A stretch of 64,000 nt of DNA from Paracoccus amoyensis. Its GTDB lineage: Bacteria > Pseudomonadota > Alphaproteobacteria > Rhodobacterales > Rhodobacteraceae. Below are positions 1 to 8,209 of this stretch, piece after piece. The translations under genes and the position numbers were made by a program. Position 1 is the first letter of the stretch. Each line of letters starts with the position of its first letter. The notes under the pieces were generated by a model, which worked only from the letters and a program-made list of their open reading frames with translations, searched no databases and was not told where the DNA came from. The stretch is from NCBI RefSeq assembly GCF_014490725.1, contig NZ_JACOQL010000001.1, positions 372,001 through 436,000 of the forward strand, in the 5' to 3' direction.

Positions 1-909
1 TGGCAGGTGGCGCAGTGGTTGAGCGCGCCGCCATGGCCCTATCTGGAACAACATGCCCGCGACTATGTTGCCGGGGTATCCGACGCGGAATACGCGATCA
101 GGGTTGATGGCATGTTTGCGGGCACCGTTCGTGCAAATGGCAGTTTCGGGATTTGGGTTGCGCCGAAATATCAAGGCCAAGACATCGCCTGCCGCGCATC
201 CGTTCTGGCGCTGACACGCAAGTTCCGGGCTGGCACGTCGATTTGTCATGCACGCTACATGATTGGGAACAAACGATCCGCGGCCTTGTTGTCCAGCCTG
301 GGTTTTCAGCCAGTGGGTCAGTCCAGAATCCGGGCCGAGGCGCGCGGAACCGAAGTCGACATTGTATCGATGGAATTGACGCGCACCGATTTCGCGCGTC
401 TGCACGGCATTCGCCTGACAACGCCCCGGCTTGTCATTGACGCCTATCAACGCGCGGATTTGCCAGACCTCTACCGCATCGTGACGCTGCCGCAGGTCGC
501 GCAAATGTTGTTGCGATTCTATCCCGGCATGCCACTGGCCGAGGCGGAAAACATTCTGGCCACCGATGCCTTGCTGCCGCCTATTCGACTGGTCGCCCGC
601 CATCAAGGCAAGGTCGTCGGTTCAATCGGAATCAGTGATGGCCAGCCGCCTGCAATCTTTTACTTTCTGGACCCGGCGGCGGCTGGACAGGGGCTGGCGC
701 AGGAAATGGCACAGGCCTTCATGCAGGAAATCAAGGCGCGCTTTGATCCCCAGGAAATGGTGGCGGACGTGTTCGCCGAAAATATCGCATCACAGAAAAT
801 TCTGGAGAGGATCGGGTTTCAGCCCATAGCCAGGGAGATGATTTCCTCGAAAGCGCGGCAAAGTCCGGCGCCCGGCCTGATGTATCGCTGGCAACGGGAT
901 GCCGTTTAG
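1..909 (+). CDS. Tandem GNAT-family N-acetyltransferase, 5' end cut by the window
   Basis: Two GNAT-like halves are visible. The first covers about residues 1-130 and includes GIWVAPKYQGQ and the NKRSAALLSSLGF pattern. The second covers about residues 135-300 and includes FLDPAAAGQGLAQEM and NIASQKILERIGF, the usual acetyl-CoA-binding and C-terminal GNAT motifs. The frame is open to the first base, and the first half begins at a WLSAPPWPY segment that normally lies 20-30 residues into the domain. The true start is therefore probably upstream of the window, although a GTG at 7 is available. RimJ/RimL-like enzymes acetylate amines or protein N-termini; the substrate here cannot be predicted. 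The 3' end overlaps the convergent PAS-like gene by four bases. Confidence 0.8.
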   Translation, partial: WQVAQWLSAPPWPYLEQHARDYVAGVSDAEYAIRVDGMFAGTVRANGSFGIWVAPKYQGQDIACRASVLALTRKFRAGTSICHARYMIGNKRSAALLSSLGFQPVGQSRIRAEARGTEVDIVSMELTRTDFARLHGIRLTTPRLVIDAYQRADLPDLYRIVTLPQVAQMLLRFYPGMPLAEAENILATDALLPPIRLVARHQGKVVGSIGISDGQPPAIFYFLDPAAAGQGLAQEMAQAFMQEIKARFDPQEMVADVFAENIASQKILERIGFQPIAREMISSKARQSPAPGLMYRWQRDAV

Positions 910-1712
910 CGCGACTTGTCAGGCGTGGTCATGCGATCCTGAATCGCGACAACCTTGAACAGGGCGCGACGCCCTTCGGGCGAGTCGGGCTGCATCTCGA
1001 CTGCATGCGCCTGCGAAATTACAGGCACTTTCGCAACATCCCCAATTTGGGAATAGATCGAGGTTGCGTTGCGCGTCGGGCGTTTGGTCAGAAAGCTGTT
1101 TTCGGCAGAGGGCGAGGGCGCCAGCGTCTTGCCGCCCTCGATAATCGGCAACATCTTGTCGCTGACCAGGTCGAACCGACGCGGCGCCATGCCAACACGG
1201 CCTTCCGAGACCAGACAGCCAAGGGCGCGGGTCACATCGCCCAGATCAGATTTCAGCGGCATCAGCAACAGGCGCGCCCGCATCTCGGGGCGGCCGTATT
1301 CGGCCTTGGCAAACAGGTCCATCTCGGCGATTTGCGGGGCTTTGAAAACGGCTTCCAATACGTCCGACAGACGGCCGCGGGAATTGGGGTTCAGCACGGC
1401 GCACAGCGGCATGCCGCGAACCTCCATCCCCATCAGGTCGATCAGATGGCGGCCCGCAAGACGAAAGCGTGCGGCACCGGGGGCCATCCGTTCAAGAATA
1501 AAGGAATAATCCAGCGCAATATTGATGTTGCGCGGCTCTATATCGGCGCGGTGCGGGATCGCCCGGCCACGGCACAACGTCTGCCAATAGCCTTTCAGCT
1601 CGGCGATGATTTTCGACGGGGCATGCGGATCAAAATCGGAAAGACGCAATACATCAGCCGAGCGGAACTGCGCTTGGGTAATGGAGTCGTCTTCGAAATA
1701 GTTGTCAGACAA
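906..1712 (-). CDS. PAS-domain (PAS_5-like) protein
   Basis: The protein of about 268 residues has one central PAS_5-like region with the segments RNINIALDYSFILERMAPG, FRLAGRHLIDLMGMEVRGM and ARLLLMPLKSDLG. The C-terminal third is low complexity and probably disordered. PAS_5 proteins are common in Rhizobiales, Rhodobacterales and Caulobacterales and often lack an output domain, so the ligand and partner are unknown. I prefer the TTG at 1712, giving MSDNYFEDD, because a GTGAGGG ribosome-binding-like sequence lies about eight bases upstream. A GTG at 1727 in the same frame has no such site. It is transcribed divergently from gmk, across a region with a CtrA-like box. Confidence 0.72.
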   Translation of the reverse strand: MSDNYFEDDSITQAQFRSADVLRLSDFDPHAPSKIIAELKGYWQTLCRGRAIPHRADIEPRNINIALDYSFILERMAPGAARFRLAGRHLIDLMGMEVRGMPLCAVLNPNSRGRLSDVLEAVFKAPQIAEMDLFAKAEYGRPEMRARLLLMPLKSDLGDVTRALGCLVSEGRVGMAPRRFDLVSDKMLPIIEGGKTLAPSPSAENSFLTKRPTRNATSIYSQIGDVAKVPVISQAHAVEMQPDSPEGRRALFKVVAIQDRMTTPDKSR

Positions 1713-1776
1713 AAGGCAAACCCTCACCCAATCAAACCAAGCGGCTCTGCAAAACAGCAGGTCGCCATCTCAACGT

Positions 1777-1805
1777 TAAAACATACTTCACCATACGATG
1801 TTTTA
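1777..1805. promoter_or_regulatory. Perfect 8-bp inverted repeat, candidate operator
   Basis: TAAAACAT at 1777-1784 and ATGTTTTA at 1798-1805 form a perfect inverted repeat with a 13-base spacer. It lies in the intergenic region between the PAS-like gene and gmk. No following T-run makes it look like a terminator, so a protein-binding site is the simpler reading. Confidence 0.4.
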
Positions 1806-1827
1806 GGTACGCAAGCCGAGTCGTTTC

Positions 1828-1842
1828 CTAATGAATGGTTAA
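1828..1842. promoter_or_regulatory. CtrA-like box (TTAA-N7-TTAG)
   Basis: On the minus strand the sequence reads TTAACCATTCATTAG. This matches the alphaproteobacterial CtrA consensus TTAA-N7-TTAA at seven of eight conserved bases and contains the strong TTAACCAT half-site. It lies 116 bp from the PAS-like start and 116 bp from the gmk start, so it could serve either gene. Confidence 0.4.
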
Positions 1843-1957
1843 GAAACTTGGTCACCGTCACTTAAATGCAAGGTCTGGGTCGCTGCAGCTTGGTCTTGAC
1901 CGCTTGGTTCCGCTGGTCCATCCCCTGTCAAAACATCGCAAGAAAAAGGGAAAACCA

Positions 1958-2593
1958 ATGGATCACACCGGGTTGCTGGTCATCCTGTCCTCGCCATCGG
2001 GGGCGGGTAAGTCGACACTGGCACGACGGCTGATGGATTGGGATTCTTCGCTCAGATTTTCCATATCTGCGACGACGCGCCCCCCCCGGCCGGGCGAAAT
2101 CGATGGCGAACACTATCATTTTACCACACCAGACGAATTCAGGGCATTGGTTGATGACGATCAGATGCTGGAACATGCCGAGGTGTTCGGCAATTTCTAT
2201 GGCAGCCCGCGCAGACCGGTGGAACAGGCGATGCGGGAAGGGCGCGATACGATTTTCGACGTGGATTGGCAGGGGGGGCAACAGATTCGCGCCTCGGCCC
2301 TTGGCGGGCATGTGGTGTCGATTTTCGTGCTGCCGCCATCGCTGCCAGAGTTGGAGCGGCGTCTGCGCACGCGGGGCCAGGACAGCGAAGAGGTGATCGC
2401 GGGCCGGATGGCGAAAAGCCGCGCTGAAATCAGTCACTGGGCCGAATATGATTATGTTCTGATAAACGAAGATCTGGATGAAACCGAGGGCCAGTTGCGT
2501 GCGATTCTGACGGGCGAACGCCTGCGTCGTGACCGCCGCGCAGGTCTGGGCGCCTTTGTGAAAAACCTGATGGCCGAGGAGCAGAAGCAATGA
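1958..2593 (+). CDS. gmk: Guanylate kinase
   Basis: Guanylate kinase phosphorylates GMP to GDP with ATP in the cytoplasm. The 211-residue protein has the P-loop SPSGAGKS at residues 12-19 and the GMP-binding stretch [17 protein letters not shown]. The segments [13 protein letters not shown] and [10 protein letters not shown] are typical of the family, and the length matches it. The ATG at 1958 has an AAAGGGAAAA ribosome-binding sequence just upstream and gives the canonical MDHTGLL N-terminus. The open frame extends further upstream to 1835, but that part looks non-coding. The stop overlaps the next gene in an ATGA, and the following gene overlaps its successor in the same way. Confidence 0.97.
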   Translation: MDHTGLLVILSSPSGAGKSTLARRLMDWDSSLRFSISATTRPPRPGEIDGEHYHFTTPDEFRALVDDDQMLEHAEVFGNFYGSPRRPVEQAMREGRDTIFDVDWQGGQQIRASALGGHVVSIFVLPPSLPELERRLRTRGQDSEEVIAGRMAKSRAEISHWAEYDYVLINEDLDETEGQLRAILTGERLRRDRRAGLGAFVKNLMAEEQKQ

Positions 2594-3114
2594 TCTGGGA
2601 ACTTGACGGTATCCGCCCCGAAATCGCCGCCGACGCATGGGTTGCACCGGATGCGCAACTGATGGGGCGCGTTGTGCTGGAAGCCGAAACCTCGGTCTGG
2701 TGGGCGGCGGTGCTGCGGGGGGATAACGAAGAAATCCGCATCGGTCGTGGCAGCAATGTTCAGGATCATTGTGTCTTTCACACAGATATCGGCTATCCGC
2801 TGACCGTCGGTGCGAATTGCACGATTGGCCATAGGGCAATCCTGCATGGCTGCCAGATTGGCGATGGCGCCCTGATCGGAATGGGCGCGACGATCCTGAA
2901 CGGCGCGAAAATTGGCGCGGGTGCCCTGATTGGCGCAGGCGCCCTGATCGCTGAAGGCAAGGAAATTCCCGCAGGCGCCTTGGTTATGGGCGCACCGGGC
3001 AAGGTTGTCCGCATGTTGGACGACAGCGCCCGCGACGGCCTGCTGAAATCGGCCCAGAATTACCGCGACAATGCCGCCCGCTTTCGTTCGGGGTTGCGCA
3101 TGGTGGCGGAATGA
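2590..3114 (+). CDS. Gamma-carbonic anhydrase family protein (left-handed beta-helix)
   Basis: The 174-residue protein shows the hexapeptide repeats of a left-handed beta-helix, for example [19 protein letters not shown] and [16 protein letters not shown]. Three histidines at the positions of the family's metal ligands are present: His64 in CVFHTD, and His81 and His86 in GHRAILHGC. Members include true gamma-carbonic anhydrases and many trimeric proteins of unsettled activity (YrdA, PaaY, CaiE). The intact ligands make metal binding likely, but hydration activity is inferred. It overlaps gmk and the histidine kinase by four bases each, so translation is probably coupled. Confidence 0.9.
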   Translation: MIWELDGIRPEIAADAWVAPDAQLMGRVVLEAETSVWWAAVLRGDNEEIRIGRGSNVQDHCVFHTDIGYPLTVGANCTIGHRAILHGCQIGDGALIGMGATILNGAKIGAGALIGAGALIAEGKEIPAGALVMGAPGKVVRMLDDSARDGLLKSAQNYRDNAARFRSGLRMVAE

Positions 3115-4223
3115 CACGCGACCTGCAGCGTCGGATCGCCGGGATGCTGGATGGTGTGCCGGTGGCGATGCTGGCGGTTGACGCGTCGGCCCGGACCATC
3201 GCCGCGAATGCGGCGGCCGAGGCGCTGTTTGGCCGCGATCTGCTGAATCGTCCCTTTGTCACAATCCTGCGCCATCCCGCCGTGGTCGAGGCTGTGGATT
3301 GGGTTCTGGACGCCGACAAGCATAGCGCACCCCTGCCTGATCCGGCGATGCGCACCCCACCCGAGGGTATCGCGACGATGCGGGCGCAGATCGGTGCGGA
3401 TGGTCGCGAAGTTGTCGCCGAAATTACCGTGGCACCCCTGCCTGTTGCAATCGGCAAGGGCGCAACCATTGCGGTTCTTGACCTGTCGATCGCGGAAGAG
3501 GCCGAACAGATGCGCCGCGATTTCGTCGCCAATGTCAGCCATGAACTGAAAACGCCGCTGACCGCGATGATCGGATTTATCGAAACCTTGCGCGGTCCCG
3601 CGCGGCATGACGAAAAGGCCCGCGACCGCTTTCTGGACATCATGGAGCGAGAGGCGGCCCGGATGAACCGTCTTGTCAGTGAACTGTTGTCGCTGACCCG
3701 CGTGCAATCCGAAGAACGCCGCCGCCCCACGACCGAGGTTGATCTGCCAAAGCTGTTGCGCGGTGTGGTGGCGACAATGGCCCCGACCGCCGAAGCGGCG
3801 CAGGTGGTGATCGAGGTCGAGGGCATATCGGATAGTCAGCGACTGCTGGGCGATCCGGACCAGCTTGTTCAGGTTTTCCAGAACTTGATCGAAAACGCGC
3901 TGAAATATGGATCATCGGGCGGCTATCTTGGCGTGCGGATGCGCCGGATCGATTACGAGCCGCTGTTGCGCGGCCCCGCCTGGGCGGTTGATATCCTGGA
4001 TCGCGGCGACGGCATCGACGGGATGCACCTGCCACGTTTGACTGAACGGTTCTATCGTGTCGATACGCATCGTGCACGCGCGCAGGGCGGGACTGGTCTG
4101 GGTTTGGCGATCGTCAAGCATATCATCAACCGGCACCGCGGACGGTTGCGGATTGACAGCGCAAAGGGCAAGGGCAGCACCTTCACGGTGATCCTGCCCG
4201 AGAGTGTCGCAAGTCAGGTCTGA
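3111..4223 (+). CDS. PhoR-like sensor histidine kinase without visible membrane segment
   Basis: An N-terminal PAS-like region (about residues 10-125) precedes a HisKA domain with the phospho-acceptor His144 in FVANVSHELKTPLTAM. The HATPase domain has an N box (QNLIENALKYG, Asn262), DRGDGI at about 298-302 and GTGLGLA at 327-333. The kinase core resembles PhoR, the phosphate-starvation sensor partnered by PhoB. No pst, phoU or phoB gene follows in this window. There is no clear transmembrane helix, so the protein is probably cytosolic. PhoR is assigned by similarity only; another HisKA kinase is possible. Confidence 0.85.
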   Translation: MTRDLQRRIAGMLDGVPVAMLAVDASARTIAANAAAEALFGRDLLNRPFVTILRHPAVVEAVDWVLDADKHSAPLPDPAMRTPPEGIATMRAQIGADGREVVAEITVAPLPVAIGKGATIAVLDLSIAEEAEQMRRDFVANVSHELKTPLTAMIGFIETLRGPARHDEKARDRFLDIMEREAARMNRLVSELLSLTRVQSEERRRPTTEVDLPKLLRGVVATMAPTAEAAQVVIEVEGISDSQRLLGDPDQLVQVFQNLIENALKYGSSGGYLGVRMRRIDYEPLLRGPAWAVDILDRGDGIDGMHLPRLTERFYRVDTHRARAQGGTGLGLAIVKHIINRHRGRLRIDSAKGKGSTFTVILPESVASQV

Positions 4224-4240
4224 ACAGGATACATGGAAAA

Positions 4241-4624
4241 ATGTCTGGGAAAGTAAGGATTTCTGAACTGATTGCCTACGCGGCTACCTTTGTGATCGGT
4301 GCGGGCGTAGCCTATCTTGTCCTGACACTGTCGGTTCAGAACCTGTTCGGTCCGGATGGTGACGCAAATATCGCAATCGTCCTGAATTGGCTAAGTCCGC
4401 TGGCGGGGCTGGCCGCGTTTCAACTCGGCTTCGGCCTTGTGACTGGCAGGTGGCGCAACCTGCATTTCTGGCTGGTCGCGCCGCTGATCACCTACGCCGC
4501 TGTGGCAATCGGCATGGCGTTGGCGGCCAAGGGCTGGCTGGACCTGATCGGTGCCGGTATTCTTGTGCTGGTTGGCCTGTTTTCTGCCGGCCTGATTGCA
4601 TTGTCGTTATCACGCGCCGACTAA
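4241..4624 (+). CDS. Small membrane protein of unknown function, four predicted helices
   Basis: The 127-residue protein has about four hydrophobic segments, near residues 9-30, 42-65, 74-93 and 100-122, separated by short loops. I do not recognise a family. It begins 18 bases after the kinase gene in the same direction and may share its transcript. No catalytic or metal-binding motif is visible. Confidence 0.75.
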   Translation: MSGKVRISELIAYAATFVIGAGVAYLVLTLSVQNLFGPDGDANIAIVLNWLSPLAGLAAFQLGFGLVTGRWRNLHFWLVAPLITYAAVAIGMALAAKGWLDLIGAGILVLVGLFSAGLIALSLSRAD

Positions 4625-4729
4625 TCCCGCGTGCTGGCGCTATCAGGGCCGCATTTGGGGGCAGTTCTGTCTCGCCCTTTTGGCAGCCATCCAATATACA
4701 CCTGCTGACCCATCTCTCAGGAGCCGCAG

Positions 4730-5485
4730 ATGTCGCAAACGACACAACCAGATCCCGCCAAACTTGCCGCATCGAAAGCCGCTGTGGCCTTGGTCGAGGA
4801 CGGCATGAGGCTGGGCCTTGGCACCGGCTCGACCGCGAATGTGATGGTGCAGGAACTGGCCAGGCGCATTCAGGCCGAAGGCTTGAAGCTGCGCTGTGCC
4901 GCAACATCACAGGCAACCGCCGATCTGGCCGAAAGCCTTGGCATCAAGATTGAAACGCTGGACGAAATCGGCTGGCTGGATCTGACCATTGATGGCGCCG
5001 ACGAAATTGACCCCGATCTGCACCTGATCAAGGGCGGTGGCGGCGCGCATCTGCGCGAGAAGATCGTCGCAGCAGCCAGCGATCGCATGGTGGTTATTGC
5101 CGACCCGAACAAGGTCGTCGATCAGCTTGGCGCCTTTCCCTTGCCGGTCGAAGTTTTGCAATTCGGTTTTGAAACCACGCGCAAACTGATCCGCCGGGCG
5201 CTGGATCGTCTTGATCTGGGGCAGATCGACGTGCTTCAGCGTCTGAAGGGCAGCGACCCTTGGGTGACGGACGAAGGCAACTGGATCCTTGATCTGCATA
5301 TGGGGATCATCCCCGATCCGGTTGCATTGGCGCGTGCCCTGTCGGCGATTCCGGGTGTTGTCGAACATGGTCTGTTTCTGGGCATGTGCAGCAAGGCGAT
5401 CATCGGGAAACCTGATGGCACGGTTGTCGAACTGGACCGCGAAGCCGATATTGATGCCGATATGCTGATCGGCGAAGGGAAGTGA
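4730..5485 (+). CDS. rpiA: Ribose-5-phosphate isomerase A
   Basis: RpiA interconverts ribose-5-phosphate and ribulose-5-phosphate in the pentose phosphate pathway. The 251-residue protein carries the phosphate-binding GTGSTA at residues 31-36. It also has the active-site segments TIDGADEID (about 86-94) and KGGGGAHLREKI (101-112), which include the catalytic acid region. The ATG at 4730 is preceded by AGGAGCCGCAG. The glutathione reductase gene starts four bases after the stop, so the two are probably co-transcribed. Both link to pentose phosphate and NADPH metabolism. Confidence 0.97.
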   Translation: MSQTTQPDPAKLAASKAAVALVEDGMRLGLGTGSTANVMVQELARRIQAEGLKLRCAATSQATADLAESLGIKIETLDEIGWLDLTIDGADEIDPDLHLIKGGGGAHLREKIVAAASDRMVVIADPNKVVDQLGAFPLPVEVLQFGFETTRKLIRRALDRLDLGQIDVLQRLKGSDPWVTDEGNWILDLHMGIIPDPVALARALSAIPGVVEHGLFLGMCSKAIIGKPDGTVVELDREADIDADMLIGEGK

Positions 5486-5489
5486 TCTC

Positions 5490-6875
5490 GTGACTTTCGA
5501 CTATGATCTGTTCGTGATCGGTGGCGGCTCGGGCGGTGTTCGCGCCGCGCGGATCGCCTCGGGCGAATATGGCGCCAGGGTGGGTCTGGCCGAGGAAAGC
5601 CGTCTGGGCGGCACCTGCGTCATTCGCGGCTGTGTGCCGAAAAAGCTGATGGTCTTTGCCTCGAACGCGCCGCTGATGGCCGAGGAAATGCGCGGCTATG
5701 GCTGGACACAGGCCGATACGGGCCATTTCAGCTGGGACATCTTCCGCGAAAAGCTGGACGCGGAACTGAACCGGCTGGAACAGGTCTATAAATCGGGTCA
5801 GGAAAAGGCAGGGGTCGATCTGTATTTCCAACGCGCCACGTTAGTCGATCACCATACGGTCGAATTGGCCGATGGCACGCGCAAGACGGCGAAATATATC
5901 CTGATCGCGGCGGGTGGTCGTCCCTCGGTTCCCGATATTCCCGGCAAAGAGCTTGGCCTGATCTCGGACCAGATCTTCCTGCTGGACAAGTTGCCGCGTC
6001 GAATTCTGCTGATCGGCGGCGGCTTCATCGCCTGCGAATTTGCAACCATCATGAACGGGATGGGCGTAGAAACGGTGCTGGCCTATCGTGGCGATGCCGT
6101 GCTGCGCGGGTTTGACCGTCAGGCCCGTGACATGGCCAGTCAGCAGTTGACCGACATGGGTGTCGATCTGCGCCTTGGCGTCTCGCCGGCCAAGCTGGAA
6201 AAGGACGGCGACAGGATTGCCGTCACCTTTGACGACGGTGTCACGGACCATTTTGATGCGGTGTTTTTTGCCACCGGTCGGGCGCCTTATACCAAGGGGC
6301 TTGGGCTGGAAAACACGGGCGTCCGGCTGAAAGGCAATGGCGCGATCGAGGTGGACGAATGGTCCCAGACCTCGGTCCCGTCGATTTTTGCCGTGGGTGA
6401 TGTCACCGACCGCATCAATCTGACCCCGGTTGCGATCCGCGAAGGGCATTCCTTTGCCGATACCATCTTTGGCAGCAAGCCCCGCAAGGTCAGCCACGAA
6501 AACGTGGCCAGCGCGGTCTACATGCGACCGCATGAATTGGGCAGCGTCGGCCTGACCGAGGAGCAGGCCAAGGAACGCGGTGATGTCGATGTCTATGCGA
6601 CGGTGTTCCGGCCCATGCGGTCGATGTTCGCCGGCTCGGATGCGCGGATGATGATGAAGCTACTGGTCGATCCTGACACCGACAAGGTTCTGGGCTGCCA
6701 CATCTTTGGTCCCGAAGCGGGTGAGATGATCCAGCTTGCCGCGATTCCCATCACGATGGGCGCGACAAAGGCGCAATTCGATGCCACAATGGCGGTCCAT
6801 CCCACGGCAGCGGAAGAATTGGTCACCATGCGGCAGCCGACGCTGCGGTATCGCAAGCCCAAGGATGGCGAATAG
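5490..6875 (+). CDS. gor: Glutathione-disulfide reductase
   Basis: The 461-residue flavoprotein reduces glutathione disulfide with NADPH. The FAD-binding GGGSGG is at 11-16, and the redox-active pair Cys43/Cys48 sits in GTCVIRGCVPKK. A second Rossmann motif, GGGFIACEFA, is near residue 175. The arginine-bearing YRGDAVLRGFD segment fits NADPH preference, and the C-terminal HPTAAEE holds the catalytic His-Glu pair. It starts with GTG at 5490, giving MTFDYDLFVIGGG. Lipoamide dehydrogenase or mercuric reductase are alternatives, but the spacing and arginines favour glutathione reductase. Confidence 0.94.
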   Translation: MTFDYDLFVIGGGSGGVRAARIASGEYGARVGLAEESRLGGTCVIRGCVPKKLMVFASNAPLMAEEMRGYGWTQADTGHFSWDIFREKLDAELNRLEQVYKSGQEKAGVDLYFQRATLVDHHTVELADGTRKTAKYILIAAGGRPSVPDIPGKELGLISDQIFLLDKLPRRILLIGGGFIACEFATIMNGMGVETVLAYRGDAVLRGFDRQARDMASQQLTDMGVDLRLGVSPAKLEKDGDRIAVTFDDGVTDHFDAVFFATGRAPYTKGLGLENTGVRLKGNGAIEVDEWSQTSVPSIFAVGDVTDRINLTPVAIREGHSFADTIFGSKPRKVSHENVASAVYMRPHELGSVGLTEEQAKERGDVDVYATVFRPMRSMFAGSDARMMMKLLVDPDTDKVLGCHIFGPEAGEMIQLAAIPITMGATKAQFDATMAVHPTAAEELVTMRQPTLRYRKPKDGE

Positions 6876-7003
6876 GCGGATCGGTCCGGGCGGCTACATG
6901 TCGCAGGGCAACACCTCTGACAACACCGTGGATGGGTTGACATTTTTCATCCCGGCCCCAGTTTCAGACAAGATATTCTAACGACGGAAAGAAGGTCGAA
7001 CAT

Positions 7004-8209
7004 ATGGCAAATCAGGGCCCTTGGGGCGGCGGCGGAAGCGGCGGAGGAGACGACGAGGATCGCGATAAGCGACCGTCCAACCGTCCTTGGGGGGATCAGC
7101 AGCCACCAAAGGGACAACGTCGGCCCGGAAATGGCGGCCAGCAGCAACTGCCCGAGATCGAAGAGCTGATGAAGAAGGGGCAGGATCGTCTGCGCGTTCT
7201 GATGGGCGGTCGCGGCGGCGGGAATGGCAATGGCGGCGGCAGACCTGGCGGGTCCGGTGGCGGGTTCAAGGTGACCCGTTCGACCGTGATGATCGGTGGT
7301 TTGGTGCTGATCGGCCTGTGGGCCTTTTCCAGCTTTTACCGCGTGCAGACCAACGAACAGGCTGTCGAATTTCTGTTCGGCAGATCAATCGCGGTTCGTG
7401 GCGAAGGTCTGAACTTTGCCCCTTGGCCCGTCATAACCGCCGAAGTCATCCCGACCACCAACGAACGTGTGACCGAGATCGGGACGGGCGGTGAAGGGTC
7501 AGATGACAGCGGTCTGATGCTGACCGGCGACCAGAATATCGTGGAAATGGAATATCAGGTTGTCTGGAACATCAGCGATCCGGAAAAATACCTGTTCAAT
7601 CTGGCCGATCCCGGTGACACCGTGCGTGCCGTGGCCGAATCCTCGATGCGCGACATTATTGCCCGCAGCGAACTGGGCCCGATCCTGAACCGGGACCGGG
7701 GCGCGATCGGCAATGATCTGCAAACATCGGTTCAGCAAACGCTGGATGCGTATGAATCAGGCATCAACGTCATCCGTGTGAACCTTGCCCGCGCGGACCC
7801 GCCAAGTCAGGTGATCGACAGCTTCCGCGAGGTTCAGGCCGCACAACAGGAACGTGACCGGCTTGAGAAAGAAGCCGATGCCTATGCCAACCGCGTTCTG
7901 GCACAGGCACGCGGTGATGCTGCGGCGGCGGTCGAACAGGCCGAAGGTTATCGCGCCGAAGCCGTCAACACGGCCGAAGGTGAGGCTGCACGCTTCAATT
8001 CGATCTACGAAGAATATGTCAAGGCGCCGGATGTGACACGTCGCCGGATGTATCTGGAAACAATGGAGAATGTTCTGGGCGGTATCGACAAGGTCATCCT
8101 TGATGGCAGTGTGGACGGGCAGGGAAGCGGCGTCGTGCCCTATCTGCCATTGGACCAATTGCGTCGCCAGGGCGGAGCCAACACGAATTCGACCGGAGGG
8201 AATAACTGA
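7004..8209 (+). CDS. hflK: FtsH protease activity modulator HflK
   Basis: HflK and HflC form a membrane complex on the periplasmic side that restrains the FtsH protease. The 401-residue protein has a glycine-, proline- and asparagine-rich N-terminus (about 1-90) and one transmembrane helix at about 94-112. A band-7/SPFH domain and a long charged helix (EVQAAQQERDRLEKEA) follow. The start at 7004 has a GGAAAGAAGG ribosome-binding region. The stop and the hflC start overlap in TGATG, showing a coupled pair. Confidence 0.95.
   Translation: MANQGPWGGGGSGGGDDEDRDKRPSNRPWGDQQPPKGQRRPGNGGQQQLPEIEELMKKGQDRLRVLMGGRGGGNGNGGGRPGGSGGGFKVTRSTVMIGGLVLIGLWAFSSFYRVQTNEQAVEFLFGRSIAVRGEGLNFAPWPVITAEVIPTTNERVTEIGTGGEGSDDSGLMLTGDQNIVEMEYQVVWNISDPEKYLFNLADPGDTVRAVAESSMRDIIARSELGPILNRDRGAIGNDLQTSVQQTLDAYESGINVIRVNLARADPPSQVIDSFREVQAAQQERDRLEKEADAYANRVLAQARGDAAAAVEQAEGYRAEAVNTAEGEAARFNSIYEEYVKAPDVTRRRMYLETMENVLGGIDKVILDGSVDGQGSGVVPYLPLDQLRRQGGANTNSTGGNN

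Noticed and set aside
1005..1865. 286-codon plus-strand frame opposite the PAS-like gene
   Set aside because: The opposite strand encodes a recognisable PAS_5 region; this frame has none and runs into the promoter region.
6937..6980. Sigma-70 promoter at TTGACA before hflK
   Set aside because: A consensus -35 exists, but no -10-like hexamer lies 16-18 bases downstream; TATTCT is about 31 bases away.
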